64,000 nucleotides of DNA from Cardinalis cardinalis (GCA_014549065.1 JACDOX010000508.1:170879-234878); one strand, 5' to 3'. Shown: positions 25,484 through 38,670, counted from the stretch's first letter. Notes: generated by a model not told the origin, from the letters alone. Program-made: numbers and translations.

Positions 25484-25868
25484 TGTCACATACACATTTT
25501 ATGAAAAATCCTTTCCTTAACATTTTTTTCTCCTGAGAAGCTGAGAAGCCTCAGGAACAAAATGTAAACAATGATTATCTGCTGCTGTGAATGCAACAAG
25601 TGGGTCTGTGATTGGTCTCATGTGGTTGTTTCTCATTAATGGCCAATCACAGCCCAGCTGACTCAGGCTCTCTGTCCAAGACACAAGCTTTTGCTATCAT
25701 TCTTTCTTTTTCTATTCTTAGCTAGCCTTCTGATGAAATCCTTTCTTCTATTCTTTTAGTATAGTTTTAATATAATACATATCATAAAATAATAAATCAG
25801 CCTTCTCAAACATGGAGTCAGATCCTCATCTCTTCCCTCATCCTCGGACCTGTGTGAACACTGTCACA
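25484..25868 (+). mobile_element. Solo LTR with perfect 6-bp target duplication
   Basis: A 385-base LTR running from TGTCACATACAC to ...CACTGTCACA, flanked on both sides by CAACAC (25,478-25,483 and 25,869-25,874). A 6-base duplication is typical of alpha- and betaretrovirus-like (class II, ERVK) integrases. It carries a polyadenylation signal AATAAA at 25,791-25,796, plus CCAAT-type boxes (ATTGGTCTCATG and GGCCAATCACAG) in the U3 portion. I recognise it as an abundant passerine LTR. The intact CCAAT boxes make it a possible source of regulatory input, but nothing here shows activity. Confidence 0.92.
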
Positions 25869-28800
25869 CAACACAACCCACAAAGTAGAACTAAGGCAGA
25901 AGTTTCTTGCTTCTCCAGAAGTGCCTGTGGGTGGGTCTCCTGCACCCTACATACCTGATTACAAACCTCTGTTGTTTAACTAAAGGATGGGGTGAACTGA
26001 CAGCAGAATTTCCAGCTGACATCGGATTGGAGAGGGAGGAAAGAAATTATAACCATTCCAAAGCACAGCCCCTGCCAACGTGTTTTGGATATTCGTTATA
26101 AGCAAGACTGCTCACATCCCTCCTTCACTTCATGTCTGATTTATAAAACCAGGAAAGCAGAGTGGAGGTTCATCTGTAATGCATCCAAATAAGATGTATT
26201 GAGCACACCCTGGTGTGCCTCTCTCCCCTGNGCTGGCACCGCAGTGCCAGAAGCCCTCACACTCCCAGAGCTCTTCCCTTCTCTCCTCTGCTCTGGTGGC
26301 TCCCTTTCAGGGAAAATAAATCTAGATGAAGGCCTTAAAAGCTGAGTTCCCAAAGAAGCTCTAGATAAATCAAAGGATTTAGTAGGATTAGTTTCATCTG
26401 AGTTGCTATGGACTTTCTTGCCATGAGAAAAGCCAGACTTGCCAGTCAATGTACAGCACATTTATGACATTCCACTCTGGCTGGAAGTAGAGTTTCCTCA
26501 GCTACATTCCTGGGGTGAGTATATTCTTTGTAGTGTANGTGGATGCTTTACTTTTATGTATAAGTTATTAATGATTTTATATTTTTCATTATTGTTTTAA
26601 ATTACAACAAAATATTTTCAGAAGATACAGTTCCAGCGGGAACTCTAGATGTGATATGGATATTTTAGCAAGCTAAAACAAAAATACAAGGGCCAGAAAA
26701 ATCTATCATTTAAATATTCTGCTTATACGTAGGCATAAATAGATATGTATTTTTTACTTTCAAAATAGCAGCACAGGTTGGTTAAAACTTGAAGATTATA
26801 ACTACTCACCATTTTTTGTGAAATANAAACTGAATATATTAAAAAAGGAGACAAGTTTTCATTAAATTAATATATTAATTTCTGCAAATCTCCTTTATGG
26901 GCAAGACAATGTTTTCTTTCTGCTTTTTAAATTATAAGCTTGCCTTTAGAAATTGGACACCTAAGGTTTATAAACATCTTTTCATATGAAACATACTTTT
27001 ACTTCTTCCAGAGTTTTGTCACACACCAGCCTCAAATTCCTTATATTATGAGGGGAGAATAAGTAGCTTCTTCACTGTGGAGAGTTTAGTTTTCTTTTTA
27101 AGGAGAGATTTCATTGAATGTTGAGTTGGGTTGTTTTAAACCACTTCCAAAATGTTCTTGTTATTGTCCCAGCAACTCTTAATAAATTTATGAACATGCT
27201 ACATCATCATNCATGTTTTGATTTATACAAGATGTTTTTATGACCTATGCAGAACTCCAAAACCTGTAAACACACTGATAGCATTAACAAGGATCAGATG
27301 CCTGCTGCTTTTCTGGTATAGAAAATAAGAAGGCAGAAGTTCTGAATGTTTAATAAATTTGGTGTCTCGGTCTCTGAATCCGCCGCTGGGTTTCACGTGC
27401 GCAGTTTGCGGCTCCCACACAAGCGCTGAACACGTTCTGCACTTTCAGATTAATTCTAGCAAATTTCTGAGACCTTTTTCTCCATTNGGTGAGGGAGGAT
27501 GGCATGCCCAGATAATTTTTTTTTTTGGTAGGGTAATTAGACCAGTGATCTTTGTTTCCTGTATCTTAATTTTTAAATGGTAGGAAAGTAAAAATCAAAA
27601 TAATTTTTAAAATAAGAAATGTATTGTGATGCTGGTTTTGTAGTGGATTTTTGCCCCTCCATTTCAAACTCCATTGCAACAGAAAAATTTAGTGCTTTAT
27701 CTCAAAACATACAGCAGTACTACTGAGAAATGTCTGATGCTGGAAAAATGGCAATCATTACTGAATATTATGGAGTCCTTAAAATCCTCTTCTGTGATTA
27801 GCTAGAATATGGCTGTAGCAGAACAATTAAATTTGATTTAGGACATTCCAAGATCCCAACAGTACAGCTTGTTTTATTGTTCAGATATATCCATCACAGC
27901 ACAGTAACTCACTAAGATAGGAAAAATGTTATGAATGTAACATGAATTACCAAAGCTATGAATGCTGGATGTAAATTAGCTGTTTAATTAAAATGTTGTT
28001 TTTCTTTTATTGAGTTGGTCATGACAACCGTTAGAGCCTGTAACTTAAAATGCAGAGACTGTAGGAATTTCATATAAAATACTGAAATTTTATATGAAAA
28101 TAAAATTAGCAAACCTCATTATCTATCTGTAGAATACACATATGTGGTGAAGATATTTGACATTTTGAGCCATAGTGATGCACCGGGTTTTGCATTAATC
28201 AGAAGTACAGCAGGTACTTCACAGAGTAATGGAAATTTCTTCCCTAAAAACATTTGCAGTTTAAAGTCCTGAAAATGTTACTGACAATAAAAAGTACATC
28301 TGCCACTTTTCAGTTCACATTATCATTGCCCCTCTCTTCCCTTCATTGTTCCTAATGCTCTGCTTTTGCTGCCTTCATTCTTCAGGCAAGTGAAGAAACT
28401 TTTAACAAAGAACGCACCCTCTAAAGATTTTCTTTTCTTCCTTTCTTTTATTTTTTAATCTTTTTAAATATGAAAGCAGGATCGATTCAGACAAGTTTAT
28501 CACACAAATTTGAAACATTCAATCTTCGGCTAAAATTCTTGCTGATTAAGTATGGAAGTGAAAGGGAAGATTAGGATTAACTGTTCACGGGCAGTTGCCA
28601 TTATTAAATTACATAATGAAAAGCATGATGGATAAAGCTTTCCAATAAATACTTTACGTTTTCCAAACCATTTTCGATATTTTCATCATCAATGCACTCT
28701 ATTTCTCTTCTCAGGGATTTAAAGTATTTAAATTGCAAAANAAAATCTTATATTGACCACAAGGTTCTAAAAATGAGGGTGACAGGTAAAGAAATTAATT

Positions 28801-28930
28801 CAAATCTGGCTGAAATATTTTAGATCATCCTAAGAGTGAAAGACAACGCACATTATGAATTTCTAAGCTATGAAAAGGGATGAGAGAAGACAGGAAAAGA
28901 GTAANCAGAGAATATCAACAGGGAGTTGTC
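25869..28930. other. Gene-free AT-rich intergenic stretch
   Basis: Long unique-looking AT-rich DNA without recognisable repeats apart from short A and T runs. The repeat-free stretch 26.5-28.9 kb could hold conserved noncoding elements, but this cannot be judged from one sequence. A small CpG cluster at 27,360-27,450 is listed separately. Confidence 0.5.
27360..27450. promoter_or_regulatory. Small CpG cluster with an E-box
   Basis: About eight CpG dinucleotides occur in roughly 85 bases inside AT-rich DNA, including TTTCACGTGCGCAG with the E-box core CACGTG. It is too short for a normal CpG island. It could be a small regulatory element or a fragment of a CpG-rich insertion; function is inference only. 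Confidence 0.35.
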
Positions 28931-28935
28931 ACTGT

Positions 28936-29489
28936 TGAGATGGACACGGCACACACACACAAACTTCNGCAGAGGCAACAATGGCTTTTCTTTATTACAA
29001 GTTGTTCTTAAGTTTTATACCCTTAACAAAGCGAGATCTTCAGTCATTAGTTATATCAAAACAGCTCATTATATTAATTGGGCAAAGCAATAGCTCATTG
29101 TACTTTATTGGTACAAAGCAATTAACATCAATAATTAATTGGAAAGAGTTTACAACAAATTATTTAGGCANNTGGGCTGCTCATTAAGGCATGTATCCTC
29201 TAACTGCAAACATCCCTTATGTGTCTATTTTATTGGTTTCCGTGCTAATGGCCTTGCTTTCTGCTTTGCTATGGATAAACTCATATTTTATCAATTTCTC
29301 ATTCTGCTAACTCAGTTGTTTAGCCTGCAGACCAGCTGCTAAACCTATCCACAGGGAGTGGGAGGTTGGGGGTTCTTATATTGCATAAACCCAGCAGTAA
29401 ATCCAGTACCAACCTGTAGCCATGTGGGTTTGAGTCCTTTTGACTGCTTCTAGTGAAACAGCATCCTTTGATTTCAGACTTTCAGAGCA
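28936..29489 (-). mobile_element. Solo LTR with ACTGT target duplication
   Basis: A 554-base element with TG...CA termini (plus strand TGAGATGGACACGG to TTTCAGAGCA), bounded by the 5-base direct repeat ACTGT (28,931-28,935 and 29,490-29,494). The polyadenylation signal AATAAA is on the minus strand (complement of 28,991-28,996), which sets the orientation. No internal coding sequence remains. Confidence 0.78.
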
Positions 29490-29494
29490 ACTGT

Positions 29495-30285
29495 TGGACA
29501 CCAGACCTCTTGAGCCTAAATAATATAATATAATAATGTTATATTAAAGACATAATTATGTAGCTCTCCTGAACTGTAGCAGTATTACACAAAATGCAAT
29601 GCTTCAATTCACAGTATTTTACTCAAAAGCATAAACNGGATTGGTTTCACTTTCACTTCATCTACCACTTCTCCCACTGCCAACACAGAGCTTTCTCTGA
29701 ATGGTTTTCAAACATGCCTGTCTTCTCCATTACTTATCACAGAAAAAAATAAATTATAGCAGTGCAACTCTGCAGAACCAGCAGCAGGAGATGTGCCATT
29801 GAAATAACAAAAGTCTTAAACTTTTCAGTGCTTTCCACTGACCTTTGCAAAGACAAATGTGCATAACCTGATGTTTCTGGNATATTTGTTACATCTACTC
29901 CCATGCAAAAGCAAGAATTTATCAGGTATAACCTGTTTAACTCCGTTGGCTGCTTTCAGAAGGGATCAGGAGCTCAGATGTAAGAGAATGGGAGACCTCA
30001 CTGAGTGCTGGTAGCCCTTCTGCAAAGGAACTCTCAGGATTCATTCTATTGTTCAAACCTCATCCTGTCATGATGCTTCAGACACTTCATTTCTCTATTT
30101 TTGATTGTTGTTATCCATTTTCACACATATGGATAAAGATTTGCTTGACAGTGATAATTTGCTCTCTTTTTGAAATATTAGGTGTAAAATCTGCAAATTT
30201 CTATTCTGATGTTCCTTCTACTGAAATGCTTTTGCTGTTTGGCAGCTATTTCACATTTGCCTTCCCAAGTCTCTAATGAATGTCT
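29495..30285. other. Gene-free intergenic stretch
   Basis: AT-rich, beginning with an AATATAATATAATAATG microsatellite-like run at 29,520-29,545. No gene recognised. Confidence 0.5.
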
Positions 30286-30289
30286 GATT

Positions 30290-31980
30290 TGACATGGCAC
30301 TGACTTCAGTTGATTCTCAGGGCACTGGGACCCCCTAGGTCAGTCATTCTTGTNGAAGATGGAGGCAAAGAATGGATGATGGACCAAGGGGGTCTCAGGG
30401 TCCTCTGCTGGAGGACNGTGATTGTGAGATTGATCAAATCCCAGTTGAAATTTTGTGGGATCTGATGCCCCAGCTCAATCCCTAAAAATCAATGGAAGAT
30501 TTGTCCAAAAATCTTCAAAGAGCTGTTAATGTCATCGAAAATCCTATCTTGATGATTTTTGAGTGATTTTGGGAATTNAGAGAGGTCTCAGCCAAATGGA
30601 AGCAGGCAGATGTCCTGATTTTCAAGAAGGGCAAGAAGGTGGACCCTGGAAACTACAGGCCTGTCAGTGTCCCTTCAATGCCCAGTAAAATCATGGAAAA
30701 AGGTTATTCTAGGAAGTATTGAAAAACAGCTGGAGGACAATGCAGCCATTGGTCANAGCCAGCATGGCTTCATGAGGGGATAGTCCTGCTTGTCCAATCT
30801 GATTTACTTCTGTGGAAGTATGGAACAACACCTGGTCAATGTAGGAAAGCCAGGAGATGTAATTCTTTTGGACTTCAGCAAAGCTTTCTATACTGTCTCT
30901 CACAGGATTCTTCTGGGCAAAACATCCATCCCAACACTGGACAGATACATTATGGAGTGGGTGAACAACTGGCTCATGGGTTGGGCACAAAAGTGACAGT
31001 AACTGTGGTGGCATCAGACTGGCACAGGTCACTAGTGAGGTTCCAGAGAGCTCAATCCTCATCCCTGAGCCCTTCAACACCTTCATAAATGACCCAGCTG
31101 CAGGACTGGAAGGGAAACTGAGCAAGTTCACAGATGATGCAAAACTGGAAGGAGCTGTTGACTCCCTTAAAGAAAAGGGAGGTCCTGCAGGGAGAGCTCA
31201 ACAAGGAGAGAACTGGGCCATCAGTGACTGCATGGAGCTCAACAAGGGGAGGTGCTGGGTTCTGCACCTGGCATGGGGTAACCCTGGGTGTGTAGGCAGA
31301 CTGGAAATGGGATGCTGGAAAGCAGCTGCAGGAAGAGCTCCTGGTTGATGGCAAGCTGGATGTGAGTCAGCAGTGCCTTGAGAGCCAGGAGAGACATCCC
31401 TGTCCTGGAGGGCATCAGGCCCAGCATCTCGCCAGGGAAAGGACAGGATTGTCCTGCTCTGCTCTGNAGAGGCCTCACCTCCAGTCCTGGGGGCAGTTTG
31501 TGCACCCCAATATAAAAAAGACATGAAGCCCTTAGAGAGCATCCAAAGGAGGCCACAAGGATGGGGAAGGGTCTGCAGGAGACATATGACAAGAGGCTGA
31601 GGGGACTTGGTCTGTTCAGCTGGAGAAGAAGAGCCTGGAGGGGACAACTCATTGGGGTTTTCAATGTCCTCATGAGGGGCAACAGAGGAGCAGCTCTGAT
31701 CTCTGCTCTCTGTGACCAGGGACAGGAGCCAGGGCATGGCTGGAGCTGTGCCAGGGAGGCTCAGGCTGGATACCAGGGAAAGGCTCTTCCCCAGAGGTGC
31801 TGGCACTGCCCAGGCTCCCCAGGGAATGGGCACGACCCCGAGGCTGCCAGAGCTCCAGGAGCTGCCAGGAATGCCCAGGGTGGGGCTGTTGGGGTGTCTG
31901 GGCAGGGCTGGGGCTGCCCTGGGTCATCCTGTTGGTCCCTCCCAGCTCAGGATACTCTGTGATTCTGTTCTATGACTCTG
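30290..31980 (+). mobile_element. CR1 LINE with reverse-transcriptase remnant
   Basis: The longest CR1 copy in the window, about 1.7 kb. It covers the central and C-terminal part of the CR1 reverse transcriptase and the 3-prime untranslated end. Readable pieces include NYRPVSVP-like sequence near 30,650-30,672, LLDFSKAF near 30,865-30,888 with the catalytic-type Asp at 30,871-30,873, and an FTDD box at 31,127-31,138 in place of the family F/YADD. The last two lie in different frames and stops intervene, so it is dead. The end matches the copy at 1.5-2.1 kb and finishes in GTGATTCTGTTCTATGACTC. Confidence 0.93.
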
Positions 31981-34900
31981 TACACAAGTATTTTAAGTAG
32001 AGGACTTGCATCACACCTGGGTCTGGAGCACTATGTGCTCTGTGTGTGCATATATAGGTTTTTTCTCTAGAAACCTTATATAAAATGAGATAATAATTCC
32101 TGGCCTGCTTATTTTCTTCTACCATGTGATCCCTGGCTTAGATTGAACTGTTTCAGAGATGTGTTTGATCTCCATTACAGTGGTTGGGATTCTTGAAAGC
32201 CACCAGCACAAATTCGTCTCTTAAATTACCCACAGCTCTCATTGCTTCTGTCCTGCTTTGCCTAGCAAGTTTTGACAAGTAAGTTATCAGATGAATATGG
32301 GGCTGATTGAGAAAATGGGAAGCAGCTTCAAAGTACAAACAATCAATTATCTCAAGAAACACAGAAGATCTTTGGGGGTGCTGAACCAAATTATCCATCC
32401 CTTCTTTGGATAATATTTCAAGCCAATTATGCAAAGTTTACACCAATCTGGATGTGAATTTCATCTAGTTCTAATCAAGTAGAACTTTTGTTCTTTGGCT
32501 TTGCTAATCTCAACTGCAGTGACTTTCACATCTGAATTGATGCTGGGTTTATTTACATCACAGCAGACTCACTGGATGACCAGGACAAGATGCTTCCTAA
32601 CTTGATATTGCATATCATTACTGCTGTCATTTAATATTAGAAGAATGAAAGAAAGTTATTACAAAGTACAGAGTTTTGAGAGCTTGTTCTTTCAGAAGAT
32701 TTCAGCCAGGATTTAAAAAAACAAACCAAACCAAATCTCAAAGCATGAAAATGCTGAAATTTTACTTTGCTCTGCCAGTACAAATCCTTGTACTGTTCTG
32801 CTGCCCAAAGAGTTCCTTTCTTTTTCCTCTTAGAGTCAGCAGCACAATCATGTGAAATCTGTAACTGTCCCTTCAGATGGTCCTTCCAGTAAATACTTTT
32901 AGATTGCCTGCTCATATTGGCATGTCACAGAAGCAGAGAATCTTCTGCCTACTGAAACCTGAGGCAGACTTGTAAACAACAGCATTTTAATTTAACTTTC
33001 TTATTTATATATTGGAAAATATATACCCTTTAAGCCAAGAGAGGAAAGTTTTCAGAATAGCAATGTTTTTTCCAATAAAAACATTTGCAACTGAGATTAA
33101 AGCTTAAAATTTAATAATAAATTAGATTCTTGCACTGTACAAACGCAGCAAACCAAGGACGGTTCAGCTGCTTTCTGTCACAGGAGCATGACTCCAAAAA
33201 TCAAAGAGATGTTGCTGATAGAAGTCAGATCTCATATACCCATGAAAGACACCAAATCCTTTTCTAAGATGATATAAGGCCATTAAAACACATGATCTAT
33301 AACAATCCACAGACTATTCAAAGGGCTTTGCAGGTGATGGGTGCACACTCACACTGGTGTGAGTCAAACAGACCCCATATGTACCCAGATCCTTGTGGGG
33401 ACTCTTTTTGTCTCAACCCATTCCCAGTGCCACCATTGCCTCTTCAGGGAGATGCTCAGGGGAAGGGGCAGGGAGGAGGTGGCATGAAGGAATCACAGAA
33501 CAAAGAGTGATGGAGGGCATGGAGAGAGGGCCACAAGAAATTACGAGGAGATGGAGAGGTTGACAAAATGGGGGGAATTGAGAGAGATCAAAAAGCATGG
33601 ATATTGAGAAAAATGAGGGGGATTAAGGAAAGACAGATAAAGACAGTGTAAAAACGCATCAGAGAGGAAAGGAAACTTGGCTAGAAAAATGAGGGAAAAC
33701 AAATATTATAGAGGAAAACATTCATGTACAGAAGAGGAGAAAGAAAAGCCAAGATGTGCTAACTATGGAATAAGGGGAATAAGAAAAGGCAAAATACGTT
33801 GATTTTGTTGTAATGCAAAAGAATGGAAAATAAAAAGAGCCAAACANGGAGAAAATGAAACACTGGGATAAAGCCAAGAAAAGAAGCCCAAACGTGCTCA
33901 CACACCAAATTTTTACAAGACTGGTACAGTGTATGCAAACCAGGTGTTCTGCATCACGTCTGACAATCCAAACCACAGTCCAGCACAACAGTGGAGTTTC
34001 TTTACAAAGCAGCACACAACANATCCCTGGGATTTCTTTCTCTTTTAAATGCATAAATGTCTGCAATATAATGAGATTTAAATTCAGGGTCTCAAGGCTG
34101 GGAAGTAAGCTAAAATCAGAATTTGTCCCTAACTTAGGTAGCAGCCGTGTCTGAAAAGTAGGGGGATTGTGATGGGAAATTTAGACTAAGCTTTTATTTC
34201 AAGAGGGATTAAAAAAAAATTTCAACATGAACTTTGAAATTGCACTTTCAAAAGGAAGGCTGCTAATACTGTCAATTCCCCTACAGACATTAGCACATAA
34301 TTCTGTAATGAAATGCTTTCAGATGAAGGATTTGGTTGCTGTTAAAGATTTTCATGTGGTAAATGCCAGTTTCAGAAACTAACATCCCAACCCTCTGAAA
34401 TTCACCCAGTTCTACCAGTATGCCCCATTTCAANCCCATCACCCAACAAAAGTGAAGCAGGAACGAGGGAAAAACATCTCTCAAGGCTAAGCATTGTAAA
34501 TCTCCTTTAGCAGATGTTCTGCACTCTAAAACACTGCAACATCATANACTGCTAGTACCTTCAATCAGAAGTAGTGAAAAACAAAATTAACAGCTCTAGG
34601 TATTTACAGAATTTTCCAGTTTAGGGGTTGTAAGGAGTGGTTCCTACTCCAAGGCAGCAATTCCCACGGCCCTGTGTTTCCTTGCAAATTTTCCAGGTTT
34701 TGTAAAGTCAGCTCAGCTCGTGTTACCTTTCTATCACCTTTCTCACCTAAACTGCCACAGTTTGGCAGGCTGACTGAGAGAAACAAAAAAAGTAATAAAA
34801 AGACCTCCTAAAGAGGCATTTTTCCTACCCCAGAATAGTCCTGATGAGATCCTCAGCACTGAAAAATAGACTTGCTCATAANACAGAGAAATGCAAGGGG

Positions 34901-35555
34901 GCTGCAGTTTTATTTCATATCAGAGCTTCTACCCCTCAATCAACTTTTATTATACAACCACTCCTGAGGCTGTTAAATCAAATTTGAACCTTCGGCTTCC
35001 TAAAAACCCATTGCTGCTTTGAAATTCCTTCCAGTCAGAGGGTTTTTGTGCCCCAGGCTGCAAACACGGGCAGTGTTGTCAGCAGCTAAAGAGCTCAACC
35101 ATTCCTTGTTTCTATCTATCCTCTTGCACAGAACTCACCCAAGTAGGCATAAAAAGCCCAAAAACCCAACCCTCATGGCACACATGACATGCACATGGCT
35201 GCAAAATGGCCAACAAAAAGAATTAATATACCATGGAGATGTATAATGTAACCCTTGAAATGATAAAGGGACATTTGATACGTCTTGAATAATCACACCC
35301 ACATTCAGGTAAACTCATCTGGTCTTTGTACGTGCCTTTATCAAGCTTAAGGAAAAAAGCTTTTCCTCCGTGGCATTTTGATTTGGAGTGACTCCACAGA
35401 ACTCTCTCATAGGAGTGGAGCTGATGGAAACCTCCCAGTTCTCCAGCAATGGCTGAGGCGCTGATGCCCAGGGATCTACAGGGGGCCAGGCAGGGAGCCC
35501 TGCAGCAAGGAGCCCGAAACAAGCGGTGCAGAGCACAACGGATGGGGTTTTATCA
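31981..35555. other. Gene-free intergenic stretch
   Basis: AT-rich, apparently repeat-poor DNA. Purine-rich on the plus strand from about 33,480 to 33,860 (many GAGA, GGAAA and AAAGA words). No exon recognised. Confidence 0.5.
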
Positions 35556-35559
35556 GCAG

Positions 35560-36140
35560 GCCTTTTCCTCCCCCTGCNCTCCATCCTTTTCTACCTCAGT
35601 GACAGCAAAATCCCAGCTGCAATCGCCGCTGCCTGAAGACGGCCGGACCGGGTCCGTCCTGGTGGGTTTCAAACGGGAGGAAAAAGGAGGGGCTGAGGGT
35701 CAACTTCCCACTGGATTTTTTTTACCATAAAACAGCATAGAGAGAAGGAGGGGAAAAAAAAAAGAGGGGGGGATGGTGGGGGTCGAGGGGAGGACTGATA
35801 AAAAGCAGGAATTGGAGCAGGACAGACAGGCTGACCATCGGTGCGGGGAGCGCCGCGGGCCGGCGGCCGCGCTGAGCTGCCAGGGCCCGCCCTGCCCGCG
35901 GAGCCGCGGGACGAGGCAGCGGCTGCCCGGGCCTGGGCCTGGGGACCAGGACACGCTTCAGCTTCGGTAGGACCAGAGCCCCGAACCTTCCCGAGGCATT
36001 TTCCTCGCGCTCCGCTCCCCGGACCGAGCCGATCCCCTGTGCCTGCCGCGCAGCGCCGCAGAAACTTGCCTGCCTTTACCTCAGAGCAGTCCCGCAGATC
36101 TCCCTCACGGCTCGGGCAAGCAGCAACGTTTTCAAACTCT
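35560..36140. promoter_or_regulatory. CpG-rich block, candidate promoter
   Basis: The only sizeable CpG-rich block in the window. From about 35,835 to 36,060 the sequence contains many CpG dinucleotides, including GCGCCGCGGGCCGGCGGCCG and CCGCGGAGCCGCGGGACGAG. A possible splice donor, TTCG|GTAGGA, follows at 35,966/35,967. It is preceded by a G- and A-rich tract (35,740-35,800) and followed by AT-rich DNA. CpG islands in vertebrates usually mark promoters. The nearest recognised gene downstream on the plus strand is ASIP, about 22 kb away, which in other vertebrates uses distant noncoding first exons. It might instead serve an unrecognised noncoding transcript or an opposite-strand gene. I see no coding exon attached to it. 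Confidence 0.6.
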
Positions 36141-38574
36141 TAACTTTGTTATTTTACCATTTTGTTCTTCTGCATTTATTTGCTCCGCTCTTCTTTTCTG
36201 CTCCAAAATCCTCTTTTCCAGGCACTGCCTGAGATTTAGGTTGTTTCGATTCTGTCTGGTGTTTCTGTCTCTCCAATTTTTTTTTTTTTGTTGTTGCAAA
36301 TTTCACTTTTTCGTTTANTCTACTTCTAATTTTTTTCCTCTGAAATTATGTTAGATGTTACACTATCTCTCTTCACTCTTTTATTACATGATTTTAAAAT
36401 TAACGACGTACATTTCCTAAGCTGTATTTTTACACTGTTCCAGTCGATTAGCTGTGTTATTTTATTCCCCTGTCTACGTGCAGTAACTAAAATGATGATA
36501 TAATGTTAAAATAAATCTCTATTTTCTCAAAGCTTTCATAACTCAGAAAAAAAAGGGATTGGATTTTATCTGTTTTAGGACTGATAATATTTGTCTTTGA
36601 CTGTAATTATTTTTCTGTCAGCTTTTGCTGTAGCACCTCACAAAACAAATCCTACACTTCACATATCCCATTGTCGAGTCTTCCATTAATATTCTTTAAT
36701 TTTGTGCTAGTTCAGAAAGCAATGGTTTCTTTACACAGTTAACAAGATACAAAATTCAGAGACAATTTCTGACTGCTGTTTGCTGCACCAGAAATTTTCT
36801 TTCCAACATCCATTTCTACTCAATTCTATCAATTTTATAGACCCTGCCGTCACTGGAAAATGAACAATTTTATTGGTAATTTCATTGCAGTTGTTATTTT
36901 CCAAAAAGGACTCGTTTCTTTCTGTTGTCCAGATTGTTGTCTACTTTTCCCTGCTTTATTTCTCCGTCTATACTTTACAGCTTTCTCTTTCTGCTGCCTG
37001 TCAGCCACACCACGGAGGCAGAGGAGAGCTCNCTGCGTTCTAAAGTGCCTTTGGTGCTGTGCCTGGAGATTTTGGGATTTCTGGGCATCTTCTTACTGTG
37101 AGAAAAGCTCTGACCAAGGCAGGAAAGTCCTGCAGAGGCATCACTGGACTGTCCCCATGCCTGCCCCTTTAAAATTCCAGGCATTTTATTTGGATAGACG
37201 GAAGTCTCTCATCTTATAGNCTTTAATCAATCTCTTTCAGAAAGAACTTTTGCAACTCATTAGGGCTGAGGGGAGATTTTTTTTTGTCGTTTGATTTTCG
37301 TGGTGGTTTGGAGCCTTTTTTTGTTGTTGTTTTTANTTTGGTTTGGTTTTTCTTTGGTTATTTGTTCCGGTTTGGGTTTTTCCCCCCGAGAACATCCCAT
37401 GTTTGCTTTACAAATATCAGAGTTTTACTTCCCGATGCATTTGCCACTTCACAGAATAATTTTTTTTTCCCCACTGAAGCAGGCTCAGAAATCTTTCACA
37501 GCATTCTAGTCCAAATGCAAAAATACACAAAAACCAGAGTGTTTTCCCTAATTATCTTTCCTTTTTCTTGTACATAAAAAAACCCTGATTCACTGAAAAC
37601 TGAAGGATTTTGCTGGCTTAAATATAGATTTGTTTTTTCTTCAGCAATCCCTTCAATATGTTACACACAGACACAGAAGCAAAGATACACACTAATGAGT
37701 CCCCAGTATTTTGCAGACTGAACACCTNCTAAAACCCTTGAATAAATAATTAATACCTTGTTAATTTAGTGTGCATGCTCATGGAGGATATTTGGATAGA
37801 AGAAATTATAACTTATTTTTTAAATATTAATAACATTCCTTAAAGAAAGCAAATTTAATGGAAAAAATGCAGTGTAAGTGGAATAGTAATATTTTTTTCT
37901 TTTAATAAAATCAGACAATTTCTCTCCACATTTCTTCACTCAGGCAGTTAAACTTTTATTTAATTTGCAATAAGTATATTGAATTTTGAGTGATTAGGGA
38001 ACAGAAGGCAGCACTCTCTGCAGGGAACACTCACAACACTTTTTCCATTTGCTTCTCNCTGCATTTTGAAATGCTCATGCCATTAAGAAAACATCCTGGG
38101 ATAATGAGAAAGACATTACATTCCAAATAGTATTGAATTAAGCATTTTGAATCCTTTCAACACAACTTTAACTGTATNGCAAAACAAGAAGTATGGGTTT
38201 TGTCCCAACAATAGAAATATCCGGTTAAAAATGTCTGGGTGTGCACATCAGCCTCTTCTTGCAGAGCAACATTTTAAATTAATTTTGCCACGAACTTTTG
38301 AAAAGTTCCCATAACGGAGGCGTTTCCTGCGCCAGTGGAAAGCAGCCCTGGGAGGGGGAGCTGTGCTCGGAGCAGCTGCAGGTCCCAGAGCCAGCTGCTG
38401 GTGGCAGCAGGGACATTCTTCTGGGAACACTCTGGGAAGGCTCAGCTGGCAGAGACATCCACCTTTTTTGTGGGTGGAAATGTATTTGCTTAAAAGAAAA
38501 ATTTAGAAAGTGGCCAGTTCCCCGTGGGGAANCATCCAGTGGCCCATAGTGAATCATCAGATGTAACACGTTAC

Positions 38575-38670
38575 CACATAATAGAAATAAGTAATAATAT
38601 ATATCATTATTTATCTATAATAACGATATATATTATTTATATATGAATAATATCTATGTATCTAAGATTC
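38575..38670. repeat. AT-only low-complexity cluster
   Basis: Runs of TAATATATATCATTATTTAT and related words, nearly devoid of G and C. Confidence 0.8.

Noticed and set aside
35841..36143. 100-codon Arg/Ala/Pro-rich frame in the CpG block
   Set aside because: Such frames are expected by chance in CpG islands. The composition is low-complexity and there is no homology I recognise.
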